DNA from: DAOTWC01 sp048499435
GTDB lineage: Bacteria > Chloroflexota > Anaerolineae > Aggregatilineales > Phototrophicaceae
Direction: 5' to 3'
NCBI GenBank assembly: GCA_048499435.1
Contig: JASNZW010000002.1
Span: forward strand, 62,001-126,000
DNA: 64,000 bases
Shown here: positions 25,212 to 33,550 of the stretch, one piece after another
How the letters are laid out: every line of letters begins with the position of its first letter
Position numbering within the stretch: position 1 is the first letter of the stretch
The notes under the pieces: model-generated
What the model saw: the letters and a program-made list of their open reading frames with translations, nothing else
The model's database searches: none
What the model was told of the DNA's origin: nothing
Program-made: the position numbers and the translations under genes

Positions 25212-26681
25212 ATGCGTATTCCCGGTTGGATGTTTATCGCAGGCGTTATAGCGCTGGTCGCGCTGACCGGCGTGTGCTCGGTGGTGACGTTTACCGCCGC
25301 GCGCCAGCTCGCCATTGACGCCGGCAGCGCGGGCATTGAGGTGGCGTCGTTCTCTGACTTTTTCCGCAGCCAGCCCACGCCCACCCCGTCGCTCACCCCG
25401 GCGGCCACCAGCACACCGCCGCCCACGCCGCTGCCCGGCGAAACCGCGCCCGCCGCGCCCGCCGCGCCCGCCGCGCCTACCGCCACGCTGGACCCGCTGG
25501 CGCAGTACACCTGGGACGACCCGCGCCAGGTGCGTATTCTGCTGCTGGGCATTGACCAGCGTTCGGGCTTCAACGACGATGAGCGCTACTTTCGCACCGA
25601 CACGATGATGGTCGTCAACATTGACCCCGTCCGCCAGCGCGTCGGCGTGCTCTCCATCCCGCGCGACCTGCTGGTGGACATCCCCGACGGCGGCGCGCCG
25701 GGGCGCATCAACACCGCCAACAGCCGCGGCGACAGCGGCGGTTACCCCGGCGGCGGGCCAGCGCTGGCGCTGGAAACCGTGCGCCAGAACCTCGGCCTGC
25801 GCGTGGATAACTATCTGCTGGTCAATTTCGACGTGTTCGTGCGCCTGGTGGACCTGCTGGCCCCTGGCGGCGTTGAAATCTGCGTGCGCGAGCTGATAGA
25901 CGACCCCGACTACCCCGACGCCGGCTATGGCACGATCGCCGTCCGCTTTGAGCTGGGCTGCCAGCGCATGAACGGCGAACGCCTGCTCCAGTACGCGCGC
26001 ACGCGCGCCACTGAAGGCTCAGACTTCGACCGCGCCCGCCGCCAGCAGGAAGTGCTGAAGGCGATGCAGCAGGAAGTCGTCAGCGTAGGCGGCGTGAGCA
26101 ACCTGATCGCGCAGGTCCCGGCGCTGTGGGACGAGCTGGCCGGCAGCTTCCAGACTAACCTGTCAATGGACCAGATTATCCGGCTGGGCGCGCTGGTGAC
26201 GGAAATCAGCAGCGACGATATCACCAGCGGCGTGATAGACAACCTGTACGTGACCTTCGCCACCACCGCCGAAGGCGACCAGGTGCTGATCCCCAACTAC
26301 GCCGCCATTCGCGGCCTCATCAGCCGGGTGTTCAACCCGCAGGAAGACGTGCCCGAAGGCGACCTGCGCGCCCGCGCGCTGGCCGAAAACGCCGCGATCG
26401 CCGTGTTCAACAACACCGATGTCGCCGGGCTGGCCGGGCAAACGCGCGACTGGCTGGTCGGGCGCGGCCTCAGCGTGGCCCAGGTGGCCAACACGCCCAG
26501 CCCCGACAACAGCCCGACCGTGATCCGCTACTACGGCGGCTATGAGGCCACCGCGCGCTATCTGGCTTCGCTGATGAACCTGTCCATTGACCGGGTGCAG
26601 CCTGGCGCGGACGGGCTGATCGCGCAGGGGGTGGCGGTCATCGCCGGCACGGACGTGCAGCCGCTGCTGAATGGGGGGTGA
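25212..26681 (+). CDS. LytR-CpsA-Psr (LCP) family cell-envelope ligase
   Basis: A 489-residue membrane-anchored protein: one N-terminal helix (WMFIAGVIALVALTGVCSVV), a Thr/Pro/Ala linker, an LCP domain (about 95-330) and a LytR_C domain at the end (IAVFNNTDVAGLAGQTRDWL). The LCP core is typical: LLGIDQR, YFRTDTMMVVNIDP, VGVLSIPRDLLVDIP and LLQYARTRATEGSDFDRARR, whose Arg and Asp residues bind the polyprenyl pyrophosphate head. LCP enzymes attach glycopolymers to the cell wall. ATG 25212 is chosen; GTG 25200 is an alternative. Confidence 0.93.
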   Translation: MRIPGWMFIAGVIALVALTGVCSVVTFTAARQLAIDAGSAGIEVASFSDFFRSQPTPTPSLTPAATSTPPPTPLPGETAPAAPAAPAAPTATLDPLAQYTWDDPRQVRILLLGIDQRSGFNDDERYFRTDTMMVVNIDPVRQRVGVLSIPRDLLVDIPDGGAPGRINTANSRGDSGGYPGGGPALALETVRQNLGLRVDNYLLVNFDVFVRLVDLLAPGGVEICVRELIDDPDYPDAGYGTIAVRFELGCQRMNGERLLQYARTRATEGSDFDRARRQQEVLKAMQQEVVSVGGVSNLIAQVPALWDELAGSFQTNLSMDQIIRLGALVTEISSDDITSGVIDNLYVTFATTAEGDQVLIPNYAAIRGLISRVFNPQEDVPEGDLRARALAENAAIAVFNNTDVAGLAGQTRDWLVGRGLSVAQVANTPSPDNSPTVIRYYGGYEATARYLASLMNLSIDRVQPGADGLIAQGVAVIAGTDVQPLLNGG

Positions 26682-26705
26682 AACGCCGCGCCGATCTGGT
26701 ATAAT
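26678..26705 (+). promoter_or_regulatory. Promoter of the selenocysteine tRNA gene
   Basis: A perfect TATAAT at 26700-26705 puts the transcription start at the first base of the tRNA. GTGAAA at 26678-26683, 16 bases upstream, is a weak -35. It overlaps the 3' end of the LCP gene. Confidence 0.6.
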
Positions 26706-26712
26706 CGCGCGC

Positions 26713-26808
26713 GGGGGTGGCTGTGTCCCGGTGGATGCCCCGGTCTTCAAAATCGGCGGCGGGCTGCGCAGAGCAGGCCGCGGTGGGTTCGACTCCCATC
26801 CACTCCCG
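26713..26808 (+). tRNA. selC: tRNA-Sec (anticodon UCA)
   Basis: A 96-base tRNA with every hallmark of bacterial tRNA-Sec. The acceptor stem has 8 bp (26713-26720 with 26800-26807, one G-U). The D stem has 6 bp (26723-26728 with 26733-26738) and a 4-base loop. The anticodon loop CTTCAAA carries TCA at 26747-26749. A long variable arm, 9 pairs with one mismatch, covers 26759-26781. The T arm has 5 bp with loop TTCGACT. The discriminator base is G26808, and CCA is not encoded. The 8+5 acceptor/T-stem geometry separates it from a suppressor tRNA-Ser. It decodes in-frame UGA as selenocysteine; a candidate target is the gene at 49326-49901. Confidence 0.95.
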
Positions 26809-26829
26809 CTTTACCAGCCGCGCAACCTG

Positions 26830-28263
26830 TCACAGGCTGGCGCGTATCTGTGCATACAGGGCGGCAGTCTCCGGGCTGGGAACCACATCAAGCTGTTCCT
26901 TTAACGTTTCGACACAGCGGTGATACTGGCGCATGGCAAGGTGATACTGGCCCTGCGCGATGTAGCAGCGCATAAGGGAACGGTGAGCATCCTCGCGGCA
27001 CGGATCAACCAGCAGTTGTTTGCTGCACAGCGCGGTACAGGCGCTGTAATCCGCTTCGGCTAATGCATGGTGGGCCAGGTAATCAAGGATTTCAATGTAG
27101 TGGCCCTGCAAGAGCTGCCGATGTGGCAGGATCCAGTCCTCGTACCGGTCTTCCTCGAATAATTCGCCCTCGTACAGCGACTCCGCTGCCCGAAATTCCT
27201 GGACAGCCAGGGCAGCATGGCCGTTTTTCGCCAGCTTCCGCCCCTTCTCGAAACAGGCGGTGAAAGCCTCAGTGTCACTCCAAAGGCTCAAATCGGGGTT
27301 GATCTGGTAACTGTCCTCATTAAACACGATATATGACAACGCTGTGTCGGTCTGTCGGAAAGTCTGCCGCAGGTTGTAGATGGCCACGTTGAGATTATTG
27401 CGCGCAGCATCGGCCGGTGTGTCCGGCCAGAACAGCTCCATGATGACTTCTTTGGCAATCGGGCGCCGGTTCCACACCAGATATTTGAAAAGCGATTTGC
27501 TTTTCCGGTTTGGCCAGTTCCTGACCAACTGATCATCCTGGTAGACCTGGAAAGAACCAAGCCCGTAAACAACTATCGTGTGTTCAGATTTCGCGTTCAG
27601 GACGATGATTGCCGGCGCGGCTGGGGAAGCGCCCTGCGCTGGAACCAGGCTCTCCATATCGGCGGATGGAGGTGCGGCGGCCTGGCGCTGAGGCGGCTCT
27701 TCCACACCGTTACCAGGTGGGGCATGAATGCTGACGGATTCGGTCTGGGCTGCCACTTTTGCGAGCGCGCGCTGCTGCGGCGATGGCTCAGGCTGGAACA
27801 GCGTTTCAAGCCCGGACAGGATGTTCTGAATACGCTGGCGCACACCTGGGTTTGTGGTATGAGCGCCGGCATTCTTTCCGTTCAGCGCAGCTTGTAAAGC
27901 GGCCGCTGCTAACTGGGTATTCGGGCGTTCATAAGTGGTGTGTTGGTTATCGGCGTGCATCATGCCAGCCATAATCTGAAGCAGCTGCCGCAGATCATGT
28001 TCCTGTCGCTTGGCTTCTTCGGCTGCCCAGCGGTGCCACTCAGATGTTTCAGACAGCGTATCGCAGGCCTGGCTCATCTGGAAAGCCGCGAGCAGAATCG
28101 TGTCAAGGATTGCTGAATCGCCGCTTTGATGCGCGAGCGTATAGGCATGCTGCAGCAGTTTGGCTAACTGACCGTACTGCCGCGTTGCCAGCAGCCGGTT
28201 GAGGGTCTGATGAGGGACGATGTTGAGAGCAGAGGCTATCGGTTGGCTCTGTTCTGCTAACAT
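26830..28263 (-). CDS. SARP-type transcriptional regulator (wHTH + BTAD)
   Basis: A 477-residue regulator. The N-terminal half is helical with a Pro-rich linker. About residues 225-310 form an OmpR-like winged helix (VVYGLGSFQVYQDD, then FKYLVWNRRPIAKEVIMELF). The C-terminal 150 residues form the bacterial transcriptional activation domain of TPR-like helices (YIAQGQYHLAMRQYHRC). Such proteins activate nearby gene clusters. ATG 28263 follows GAGG by 8 bases. Its composition is less GC-rich than most neighbours. The divergent genes at 28572 and 29114 are candidate targets. It lies tail to tail with tRNA-Sec. Confidence 0.87.
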   Translation of the reverse strand: MLAEQSQPIASALNIVPHQTLNRLLATRQYGQLAKLLQHAYTLAHQSGDSAILDTILLAAFQMSQACDTLSETSEWHRWAAEEAKRQEHDLRQLLQIMAGMMHADNQHTTYERPNTQLAAAALQAALNGKNAGAHTTNPGVRQRIQNILSGLETLFQPEPSPQQRALAKVAAQTESVSIHAPPGNGVEEPPQRQAAAPPSADMESLVPAQGASPAAPAIIVLNAKSEHTIVVYGLGSFQVYQDDQLVRNWPNRKSKSLFKYLVWNRRPIAKEVIMELFWPDTPADAARNNLNVAIYNLRQTFRQTDTALSYIVFNEDSYQINPDLSLWSDTEAFTACFEKGRKLAKNGHAALAVQEFRAAESLYEGELFEEDRYEDWILPHRQLLQGHYIEILDYLAHHALAEADYSACTALCSKQLLVDPCREDAHRSLMRCYIAQGQYHLAMRQYHRCVETLKEQLDVVPSPETAALYAQIRASL

Positions 28264-28571
28264 TGACACAACCTCAACGCAAGATAGCGTGCGAAAAAGC
28301 TCGCACGTAAAAGGACGGTTTCACTTTAGTTTGAAACTAGTGTTAAATACAATCATACATTAAGCAATTAATTAAACCTTATATCTCCGCAGAATCGCAG
28401 AAAAGGTGCCGGCGCCCCGCCATTTGAGGCGTCGCCGGCTTTGCCCGCTTAATTTCAAACGATCCGTGAATTAACTGGAAAAACAGCGCCAGTTAAGCGC
28501 GGGATGTTTTGCTGGGGGTGGTTGATCAGCCTGTTCGTCCAATCCCGGTGAAAAGTGGAAAGAAGACTGTA
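28264..28571. promoter_or_regulatory. AT-rich divergent intergenic region with three inverted repeats
   Basis: This 308-base gap separates the SARP gene from the divergent 28572 gene and is markedly AT-rich between 28310 and 28385. It holds a 7-bp hairpin CGTGCGA/TCGCACG (28288-28307) in the SARP leader, an inverted repeat GTTTCA-N8-TGAAAC (28318-28337) that could be an operator, and a hairpin GCCGGCG/CGCCGGC (28408-28439). No gene is visible. Confidence 0.4.
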
Positions 28572-29021
28572 ATGCCATTCGAACCGCAACTGCCCGGCCC
28601 GTACCAGCACCTGTTTCACGGCCACATTCAGACGCAGGTCACTGATCCAGACGGCACGCCTGCTTCGACCATCATCAGCATGACCGACAGGTGGTTTCTC
28701 ACTGTGAGCTGGCAGGTTCACGGCCTGTTTGTGCCCAGTATCGGCGGCAAATGGCAGATCCGCGCCTACCTTGAGTCCATCGGCCCTGGCCCGGAACTTG
28801 AGGTGGCGAACGCGGATGTGGCCATGACCGGTGGCAACAACTACACCGAGATCTTCCGCATTGGCCCGAACATGCCCGACAAGCCTGGCCCGTACCGCCT
28901 CGTGACGGTTATCACCGCGGTCAATCTTCTGGGCACGCCGGCGCCGTTTGCCGGCTACGACGAAGGGGCGATCCTGCAATTCTTCGAGGGATCATCGCTG
29001 CCGACCATCCCGCCTGTGTAG
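28572..29021 (+). CDS. Hypothetical beta-rich protein
   Basis: A 149-residue protein with no signal peptide or membrane helix and no family I recognise. The sequence alternates in beta-strand style (RWFLTVSWQVHGLFVP, GPYRLVTVITAVNLLG) and is Gly/Pro rich, as in a small Ig-like or carbohydrate-binding sandwich. ATG 28572 has a weak GGAAAGAAG upstream. It is divergent from the SARP regulator and followed by the helix-hairpin-helix gene at 29114. Confidence 0.6.
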   Translation: MPFEPQLPGPYQHLFHGHIQTQVTDPDGTPASTIISMTDRWFLTVSWQVHGLFVPSIGGKWQIRAYLESIGPGPELEVANADVAMTGGNNYTEIFRIGPNMPDKPGPYRLVTVITAVNLLGTPAPFAGYDEGAILQFFEGSSLPTIPPV

Positions 29022-29113
29022 AGCAGACTTCTGCTTTAACTGGCCCCAGTGTGCCGATGCTGGCGCACTGGGGCCGGCGTTACCGTCTTGCTCGGTTTAC
29101 AGGAGAACGAAAG

Positions 29114-29857
29114 ATGCGCACAACCCTACATGACGACCAACCGGACGCGCAGCCCGGCGGATATGACGATCTGACAGCTATTAAGGGCATCGGGGAAACC
29201 ACCCAGGCATGGCTCCGCAAGAACCTGAATGTGCGCCGCTACAGCGATCTGACGGCGCTGTCAGCCGGGGACGTCGAAGAGCGCATGAAAGCCGAAGGGC
29301 GAATCATTTCTCGCGGCAAGATCGACACGTGGATTGCTCAGGCCCAGGAGCTGGCGGCCTCTGCGGCGGCTGACCAGTCTGCTGCCGACCCTGACGAATC
29401 AGAGGCGGCTGGCAGGCGGATATGGAAGACTATCGCCACGTTTGTGGTGGTTTTTGAAGGGCAGGAGATCGAAGGCCAGCTTATTGTGCGCAGCGAAGCG
29501 CATCATATGGAGGCCGACAGGACGCAGCATTGGACAGGCGTCCAGCCAGCGGAACTGGGCCGGTGGATTATGGCCCAGCTCGGCGAGCACGTGATAGCAG
29601 CCGTTCAACCGGCAGAAACCAACCAGGTTATCTACAGCCCCAGGCTGCAGCAGCACCTGGCGACGCTCAACCGGTTATCGGGAACAAAAGCGCCCGACAT
29701 CCCGGAAACCGCAGAGCGCCCGGCAGCGGCCCCCTGGCTGCCCCAGCCAGAAACCGCAGCAGCCCAGGCCAGCTCGCCGGGCGAACTGGGGTTATACAGC
29801 CAGCGCCTTCAGGATGTGATCGCGAAAGCGCGGCGGCTGGGTGGCGAGAACCGCTAG
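29114..29857 (+). CDS. Helix-hairpin-helix domain protein
   Basis: A 247-residue protein. Residues 16-75 (YDDLTAIKGIGETTQAWLRK, then YSDLTALSAGDVEERM) form a helix-hairpin-helix module of the kind found in ribosomal or DNA-binding proteins and in topological 'TfoX/HHH_5' units. About 100-170 form an alpha/beta segment (KTIATFVVVFEGQEIEGQL) of unknown type, and the C-terminus is Pro/Ala rich. AGGAG precedes ATG 29114. The stop overlaps that of the convergent 99-residue gene. It may act with the SARP-divergent gene, but no function can be assigned. Confidence 0.65.
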   Translation: MRTTLHDDQPDAQPGGYDDLTAIKGIGETTQAWLRKNLNVRRYSDLTALSAGDVEERMKAEGRIISRGKIDTWIAQAQELAASAAADQSAADPDESEAAGRRIWKTIATFVVVFEGQEIEGQLIVRSEAHHMEADRTQHWTGVQPAELGRWIMAQLGEHVIAAVQPAETNQVIYSPRLQQHLATLNRLSGTKAPDIPETAERPAAAPWLPQPETAAAQASSPGELGLYSQRLQDVIAKARRLGGENR

Positions 29858-30153
29858 TCCTCGCTGATCGGGCCTGCGCTGCTGGTCATCAGGAAGCCAT
29901 CCGAGCCTTGAGGCGTGCCTTCGGCCTCGAACAGGCCGTCCTCGATGTAGACACGGATGAAGTGATTGGCGCCCTGGCTGTCGTTGTAGACAATTACGTA
30001 TTCGCCCTGAAGCTCTGGCAGGGTTTCCAGGGCGGTTTCATCGAGAAGATCGGCGAGCGAACCCGAAAGATAAGGGAACTCGATGTCAGGGTGCGCCTCG
30101 CGCTCATTGCGGTAAAGCCTGCCAAGCCGATAGACCAGTTGGTTGAAGCCCAT
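29854..30153 (-). CDS. Hypothetical 99-residue protein
   Basis: A small acidic cytoplasmic protein with a helical N-terminus (GFNQLVYRLGRLYRNE) and a short beta-rich middle (GEYVIVYNDSQGANHFIRVY). No family is recognised. Codon use fits a real gene, and it overlaps the convergent HhH gene by 4 bases. The 240 bases upstream (30154-30393) are relatively AT-rich and show nothing else. Confidence 0.5.
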   Translation of the reverse strand: MGFNQLVYRLGRLYRNEREAHPDIEFPYLSGSLADLLDETALETLPELQGEYVIVYNDSQGANHFIRVYIEDGLFEAEGTPQGSDGFLMTSSAGPISED

Positions 30154-30393
30154 TTCTGATATTCCTCACGCAGCCGATACACACAGGATAGCGATGCAGC
30201 CGCGAAACATGCATTAAGAATTAACGCGACATGCTGCCTTAATGAAAATATCGCCATCAACAGCAAACTATAAGGGGGTAGCTGGTGAGGTTGCCCGGCT
30301 GTGGTCCGGTTGGGGATGAACAGCGGCGCGCCATGCTATTTTCCATAACAGGGCGCGGCTGTCCAGCCTCTACGGGGCTTTTGTCACCGTGTT

Positions 30394-32253
30394 CTAAGAT
30401 TCGGGCGACCGCTGTGCGGCCGCCACCTGCGCCACAATCAGCGTATCGCCCCAGTACAGCGCGCCGGCCTCCAGCAGCGGCAGCGGGCTGCCGTCCACCG
30501 TCACCTGCGCGCGCAGGTGATGCGGCCCGGCAGGGTTGGCTGCGGACACGTCCAGGCAGGCGGGAAGTGTCACAGCGCTGCCGGCAGCGCCGGGCGGCAG
30601 CGCGACCTGCGCCGCCGCGCGCACGGTGTCGTAACCCTGCGTCAGCGTCAGGCGCAGCGCCGCCGCGTCTGGGAGGGCGGCCCGGTATGTGAAGCGCAGA
30701 CCGAAACAGAACGGCTCGCCCGCGCGCGCGTACAGCCGGTGGCCGACGCCGCCGGTGTAGTCCAGCAGATCGCCGAACTGCCAGCGCAGCGGCACGCCGC
30801 CGTCCTGGTCGAAGCGGTAGAACACCGTGTCCATAACCGTGTCGCGGTAGCCCACGCCGCGCCCCTGCGCCAGCAGCGCGAACAGCGCGTCCCAGGCGTC
30901 GGCGCGGCTGCTGCGCGCCAGCAGCCAGACGCGCGGCGCGGCGACGAAGCGGTCGGCGTGGGCGCGGACGGCGTCCGCTTCCTGCCAGCGCCAGCCGATG
31001 TTCAGCGCCAGCCCGGCGGTCAGCCCGTACAGCCGGTCGTAATATGCCGCCGGGCTTTGCGGGTCCAGCCCGGCCAGCGCCGGTTCAAGCGGGGCGCGGG
31101 CGGCAGCCGCGGCGCGCACCGCCGCGTCCCAGCGCGGTTTCGGCGGCCAGATGGCGTCATAGGCCGCGAGCTGGGCGGCGATCAGCGCCAGCGCCAGCGC
31201 GGCGCGCAGGGACCGCGCCCCAAATCCCTCTCCATAGAAGAGGGACTTTGCCGTGCCGCTTTGAGAGGGAAGCGGGGGCGCGAGGCCCCCCGCCAGCAGC
31301 AGCGCCCACGCCGGGACGATCGCCAGCGCGTAGCGCAGTTGAAACGCCGCCCGCACCCAGCCGTTGAGCGCCAGCAGCGCCGCCGGCGGCAGCAGCAGCC
31401 ACAGCCACAGCAGCGCCCGCCCCCGGCCTTGAACCGCCCCGGCCCCCGCCAGCAGCGCCAGCGCGTACAGCCACCACGCGCCCGCCGTCAGCGCCAGCCA
31501 CAGCGCCGCCGCGCCCGCCGCTGTATCAACGGGCAGGGCCGCCGGGCTGCCGTGCGCCTGAATCTGTGCGATCAGCGCGGGCAGCCAGGGCGCGAACAGC
31601 GCGCCCGCCAGCGCCAGCGGCGCGAACGCCCGCGCGCGGCTGCGCGTCAGCAGCGCGTGCGCCGCCTGCGCCGCGATCACCAGCGCGCCGGCGTAATGTG
31701 TGTAGAGCAGCGCCGCCGCCAGCAGCCCCCAGGCCAGCCCGCGCCGCCGGGTGGCGCGCCGCTGCCAGCGGGCATACGCCAGCGTGGACAGCGCGGCCAG
31801 CGCCAGCAGCAGCGTGTACATGCGCGCCTCGCGGGCGTAGTAGACAGCGAGCGGGGCCGTTAGCAGCAGCGCCGCCGCCAGCAGCCCGGCCCGCCGGCGG
31901 GCCAGATGCGCGCCCAGGGCGCAGGTCGCCGCCGCGCCCACCAGCAGCGCCAGCGCCGAGAACAGCCGCGCCGCCAGGGCCGATTCCCCGGCGGCCAGCG
32001 TCCAGGCGTCTATCAGAACGAAATACAGCGGGGGGTGCACGTCAGCGCGGGCGCGGGCCAGCGCCGCGCCCAGGCTGGCGGCGGCGGCGCGCGCCGCCGC
32101 GCCGATGCCCTGTGGCGGGCGGACGTCGTCGTGGACGGCCCACAGCGTGAACGCCTCGTCAGCCCACAGGCTGTCGCGCGTCAGGCCGGCCATGACCAGC
32201 GCGCAGCCAGCCAGCAGCAGCAGCGCCGCCAGCGGCGCGTACAGCCGCGTCAC
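30394..32253 (-). CDS. GT39-like (PMT_2) membrane glycosyltransferase with in-frame repeat insertion
   Basis: About 619 residues. The first 400 contain ten or more hydrophobic helices and the rest form an outer domain. The start region has SLWADEAFTLWAV and DVHPPLYFVL, the acidic D-E and D-x-H-P-P-L motifs of ArnT/PMT-type transferases that use polyprenyl-phosphate sugars. A stretch at about residues 332-353 (SQSGTAKSLFYGEGFG) is encoded by a dispersed palindromic repeat and falls between helices. GTG 32253 overlaps the upstream stop as GTGA; GTG 32277 is an alternative start. Confidence 0.72.
   Translation of the reverse strand: MTRLYAPLAALLLLAGCALVMAGLTRDSLWADEAFTLWAVHDDVRPPQGIGAAARAAAASLGAALARARADVHPPLYFVLIDAWTLAAGESALAARLFSALALLVGAAATCALGAHLARRRAGLLAAALLLTAPLAVYYAREARMYTLLLALAALSTLAYARWQRRATRRRGLAWGLLAAALLYTHYAGALVIAAQAAHALLTRSRARAFAPLALAGALFAPWLPALIAQIQAHGSPAALPVDTAAGAAALWLALTAGAWWLYALALLAGAGAVQGRGRALLWLWLLLPPAALLALNGWVRAAFQLRYALAIVPAWALLLAGGLAPPLPSQSGTAKSLFYGEGFGARSLRAALALALIAAQLAAYDAIWPPKPRWDAAVRAAAAARAPLEPALAGLDPQSPAAYYDRLYGLTAGLALNIGWRWQEADAVRAHADRFVAAPRVWLLARSSRADAWDALFALLAQGRGVGYRDTVMDTVFYRFDQDGGVPLRWQFGDLLDYTGGVGHRLYARAGEPFCFGLRFTYRAALPDAAALRLTLTQGYDTVRAAAQVALPPGAAGSAVTLPACLDVSAANPAGPHHLRAQVTVDGSPLPLLEAGALYWGDTLIVAQVAAAQRSPES
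31217..31284. repeat. Dispersed palindromic repeat inserted within a coding sequence
   Basis: The unit reads CAAATCCCTCTCCATAGAAG then AGGGACTTTG and matches the element at 35441-35480 (AAATCCCCTCTCCATAAGG then GAGGGGACTTTG). It is read in frame by the glycosyltransferase gene and adds about 22 residues without a stop. Confidence 0.65.
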
Positions 32254-32846
32254 TCGCGGGGTTTCTGGTACAGCCACCAGAACGGCTCACGCGGGTAGAC
32301 CGGCTCCAGCGCAGCGTCCCAGAGAAAGCCGGACGGCTGCGCTGCCGTGGCGCGGAGCTGCGCGTCGGTGCGGTGCAGGCGGGGCGTCAGGCTGGCGGTG
32401 TCGGCCCTGAGCTGCTCCAGCGCGGGCAGAATTTCCTGCACGATGGTGCGGCGCAGCAGCTCAGGCCGGTAGATGGCCGCCGCGCCGGACGGATTTTCCG
32501 CCGCTTCCTGGAAAAAAGTGCGCATGGCGTCCAGGCGCGAGTTCGCTTCATGCTGCAGGCGCTCGGTGTAGCGCACGGTGTGCGCGCGGCGGATGTCCTG
32601 GTGCGCGGCGGCGGCGGCGTCCAGGCGGGCCTGCTGCGCGGCGGAAAGCTGGCCGCGCAGATATTCCAGGCGGCGCAGGCGCAGCAGCAGCGCGCCGATC
32701 GTCAGCGCGGGCAGGCTGCCGCTGCCGAAGATGCCGCCCGCGCCGGCGCTGCCGTAAAGCTGATCGCCTTCCAGGTAGCGCTCCAGGCCGCCAGCCATCG
32801 CCTCGGCCTCGCGCAAATCCTGTTCGAGATTGTACTGTTCGGTCAT
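32250..32846 (-). CDS. Hypothetical helical protein upstream of the glycosyltransferase
   Basis: A 198-residue, mostly alpha-helical soluble protein (LRRLEYLRGQLSAAQQARL, HEANSRLDAMRTFFQEAAE) likely to form coiled coils. It has no signal peptide and no known motif. A short hydrophobic stretch lies near 45-58. The stop overlaps the glycosyltransferase start by 4 bases, so the two are co-translated. Function unknown. Confidence 0.62.
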   Translation of the reverse strand: MTEQYNLEQDLREAEAMAGGLERYLEGDQLYGSAGAGGIFGSGSLPALTIGALLLRLRRLEYLRGQLSAAQQARLDAAAAAHQDIRRAHTVRYTERLQHEANSRLDAMRTFFQEAAENPSGAAAIYRPELLRRTIVQEILPALEQLRADTASLTPRLHRTDAQLRATAAQPSGFLWDAALEPVYPREPFWWLYQKPRE

Positions 32847-32943
32847 CGGGTCGCCGTCCTTCCTCTTTCAACAGCTCGATTGTAGCGCATTCAGGCCGGG
32901 CCAGCCGAAGATAATAAAGCGCTGAATATTACATCTGGCCTGC

Positions 32944-32973
32944 TTGACAGGATTTCATTTTTTGCCCTATGCT
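32944..32973 (+). promoter_or_regulatory. Sigma-70-like promoter
   Basis: A perfect TTGACA at 32944-32949, an 18-base spacer and TATGCT at 32968-32973. The start codon of the following gene (33072) is about 100 bases downstream, leaving a leader of about 90 bases. Confidence 0.6.
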
Positions 32974-33071
32974 AAGTTCGATCAACGCTAACAGGTGTCA
33001 CAAGCCCGGTTTTGGCGCGCTGGCCCCCCGGCCGCCGCTGCCCGAACCGGTTAATTTGAAGAAGGTCAGTT

Positions 33072-33497
33072 ATGATTGTGCCTGAGCTGCAAGTCCCCAA
33101 GTGCGTCTGGATTGAGCTGCTGGACGGGGCCGACGACGGCTGCGATGTCATTGTCGAAATGGAAGGCGGCACGCTGTACACCGCAGTGTTTGTCACGCTG
33201 AACTACCTCAGCCGCCAGATGGACCTGAGCTACGCAGTGAGCCGCCAGCTTACCGACGCGCCGCCGGTGCGCTACGCCGTGCTGGAAACGCCGCATATTC
33301 TGGTGGAAAACATTCAGCGCGACACCATCGAGGACGCGATTGACAACCTGCTGGCGCTCGATGTGTTCGAGGGGTACTTTACCCAGGTCAGCGATGACCA
33401 GCCCCGCAGCAGCCGAACTACCAACAATGGCAGCCGGGCTACCCAGGAAGTGGTGGCGGCTGTCATGTCTGAGGTACTCGACGTACAGGGCGGCTGA
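33072..33497 (+). CDS. Hypothetical protein upstream of thrS
   Basis: A 141-residue soluble protein. About residues 10-95 look alpha/beta (KCVWIELLDGADDGCDVIVE, YAVLETPHILVENIQRD), and the last 40 are Ser/Asn/Gln rich and probably disordered. No family is recognised. It sits between a clear promoter and threonyl-tRNA synthetase. AAGAAGGTC precedes ATG 33072. A second -10-like TACAAT at 33498-33503 may drive thrS separately. Confidence 0.6.
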   Translation: MIVPELQVPKCVWIELLDGADDGCDVIVEMEGGTLYTAVFVTLNYLSRQMDLSYAVSRQLTDAPPVRYAVLETPHILVENIQRDTIEDAIDNLLALDVFEGYFTQVSDDQPRSSRTTNNGSRATQEVVAAVMSEVLDVQGG

Positions 33498-33550
33498 TAC
33501 AATCTAGCGACATTGACAAGTGAATAGAATACATGCCCAGGAGGCACATC

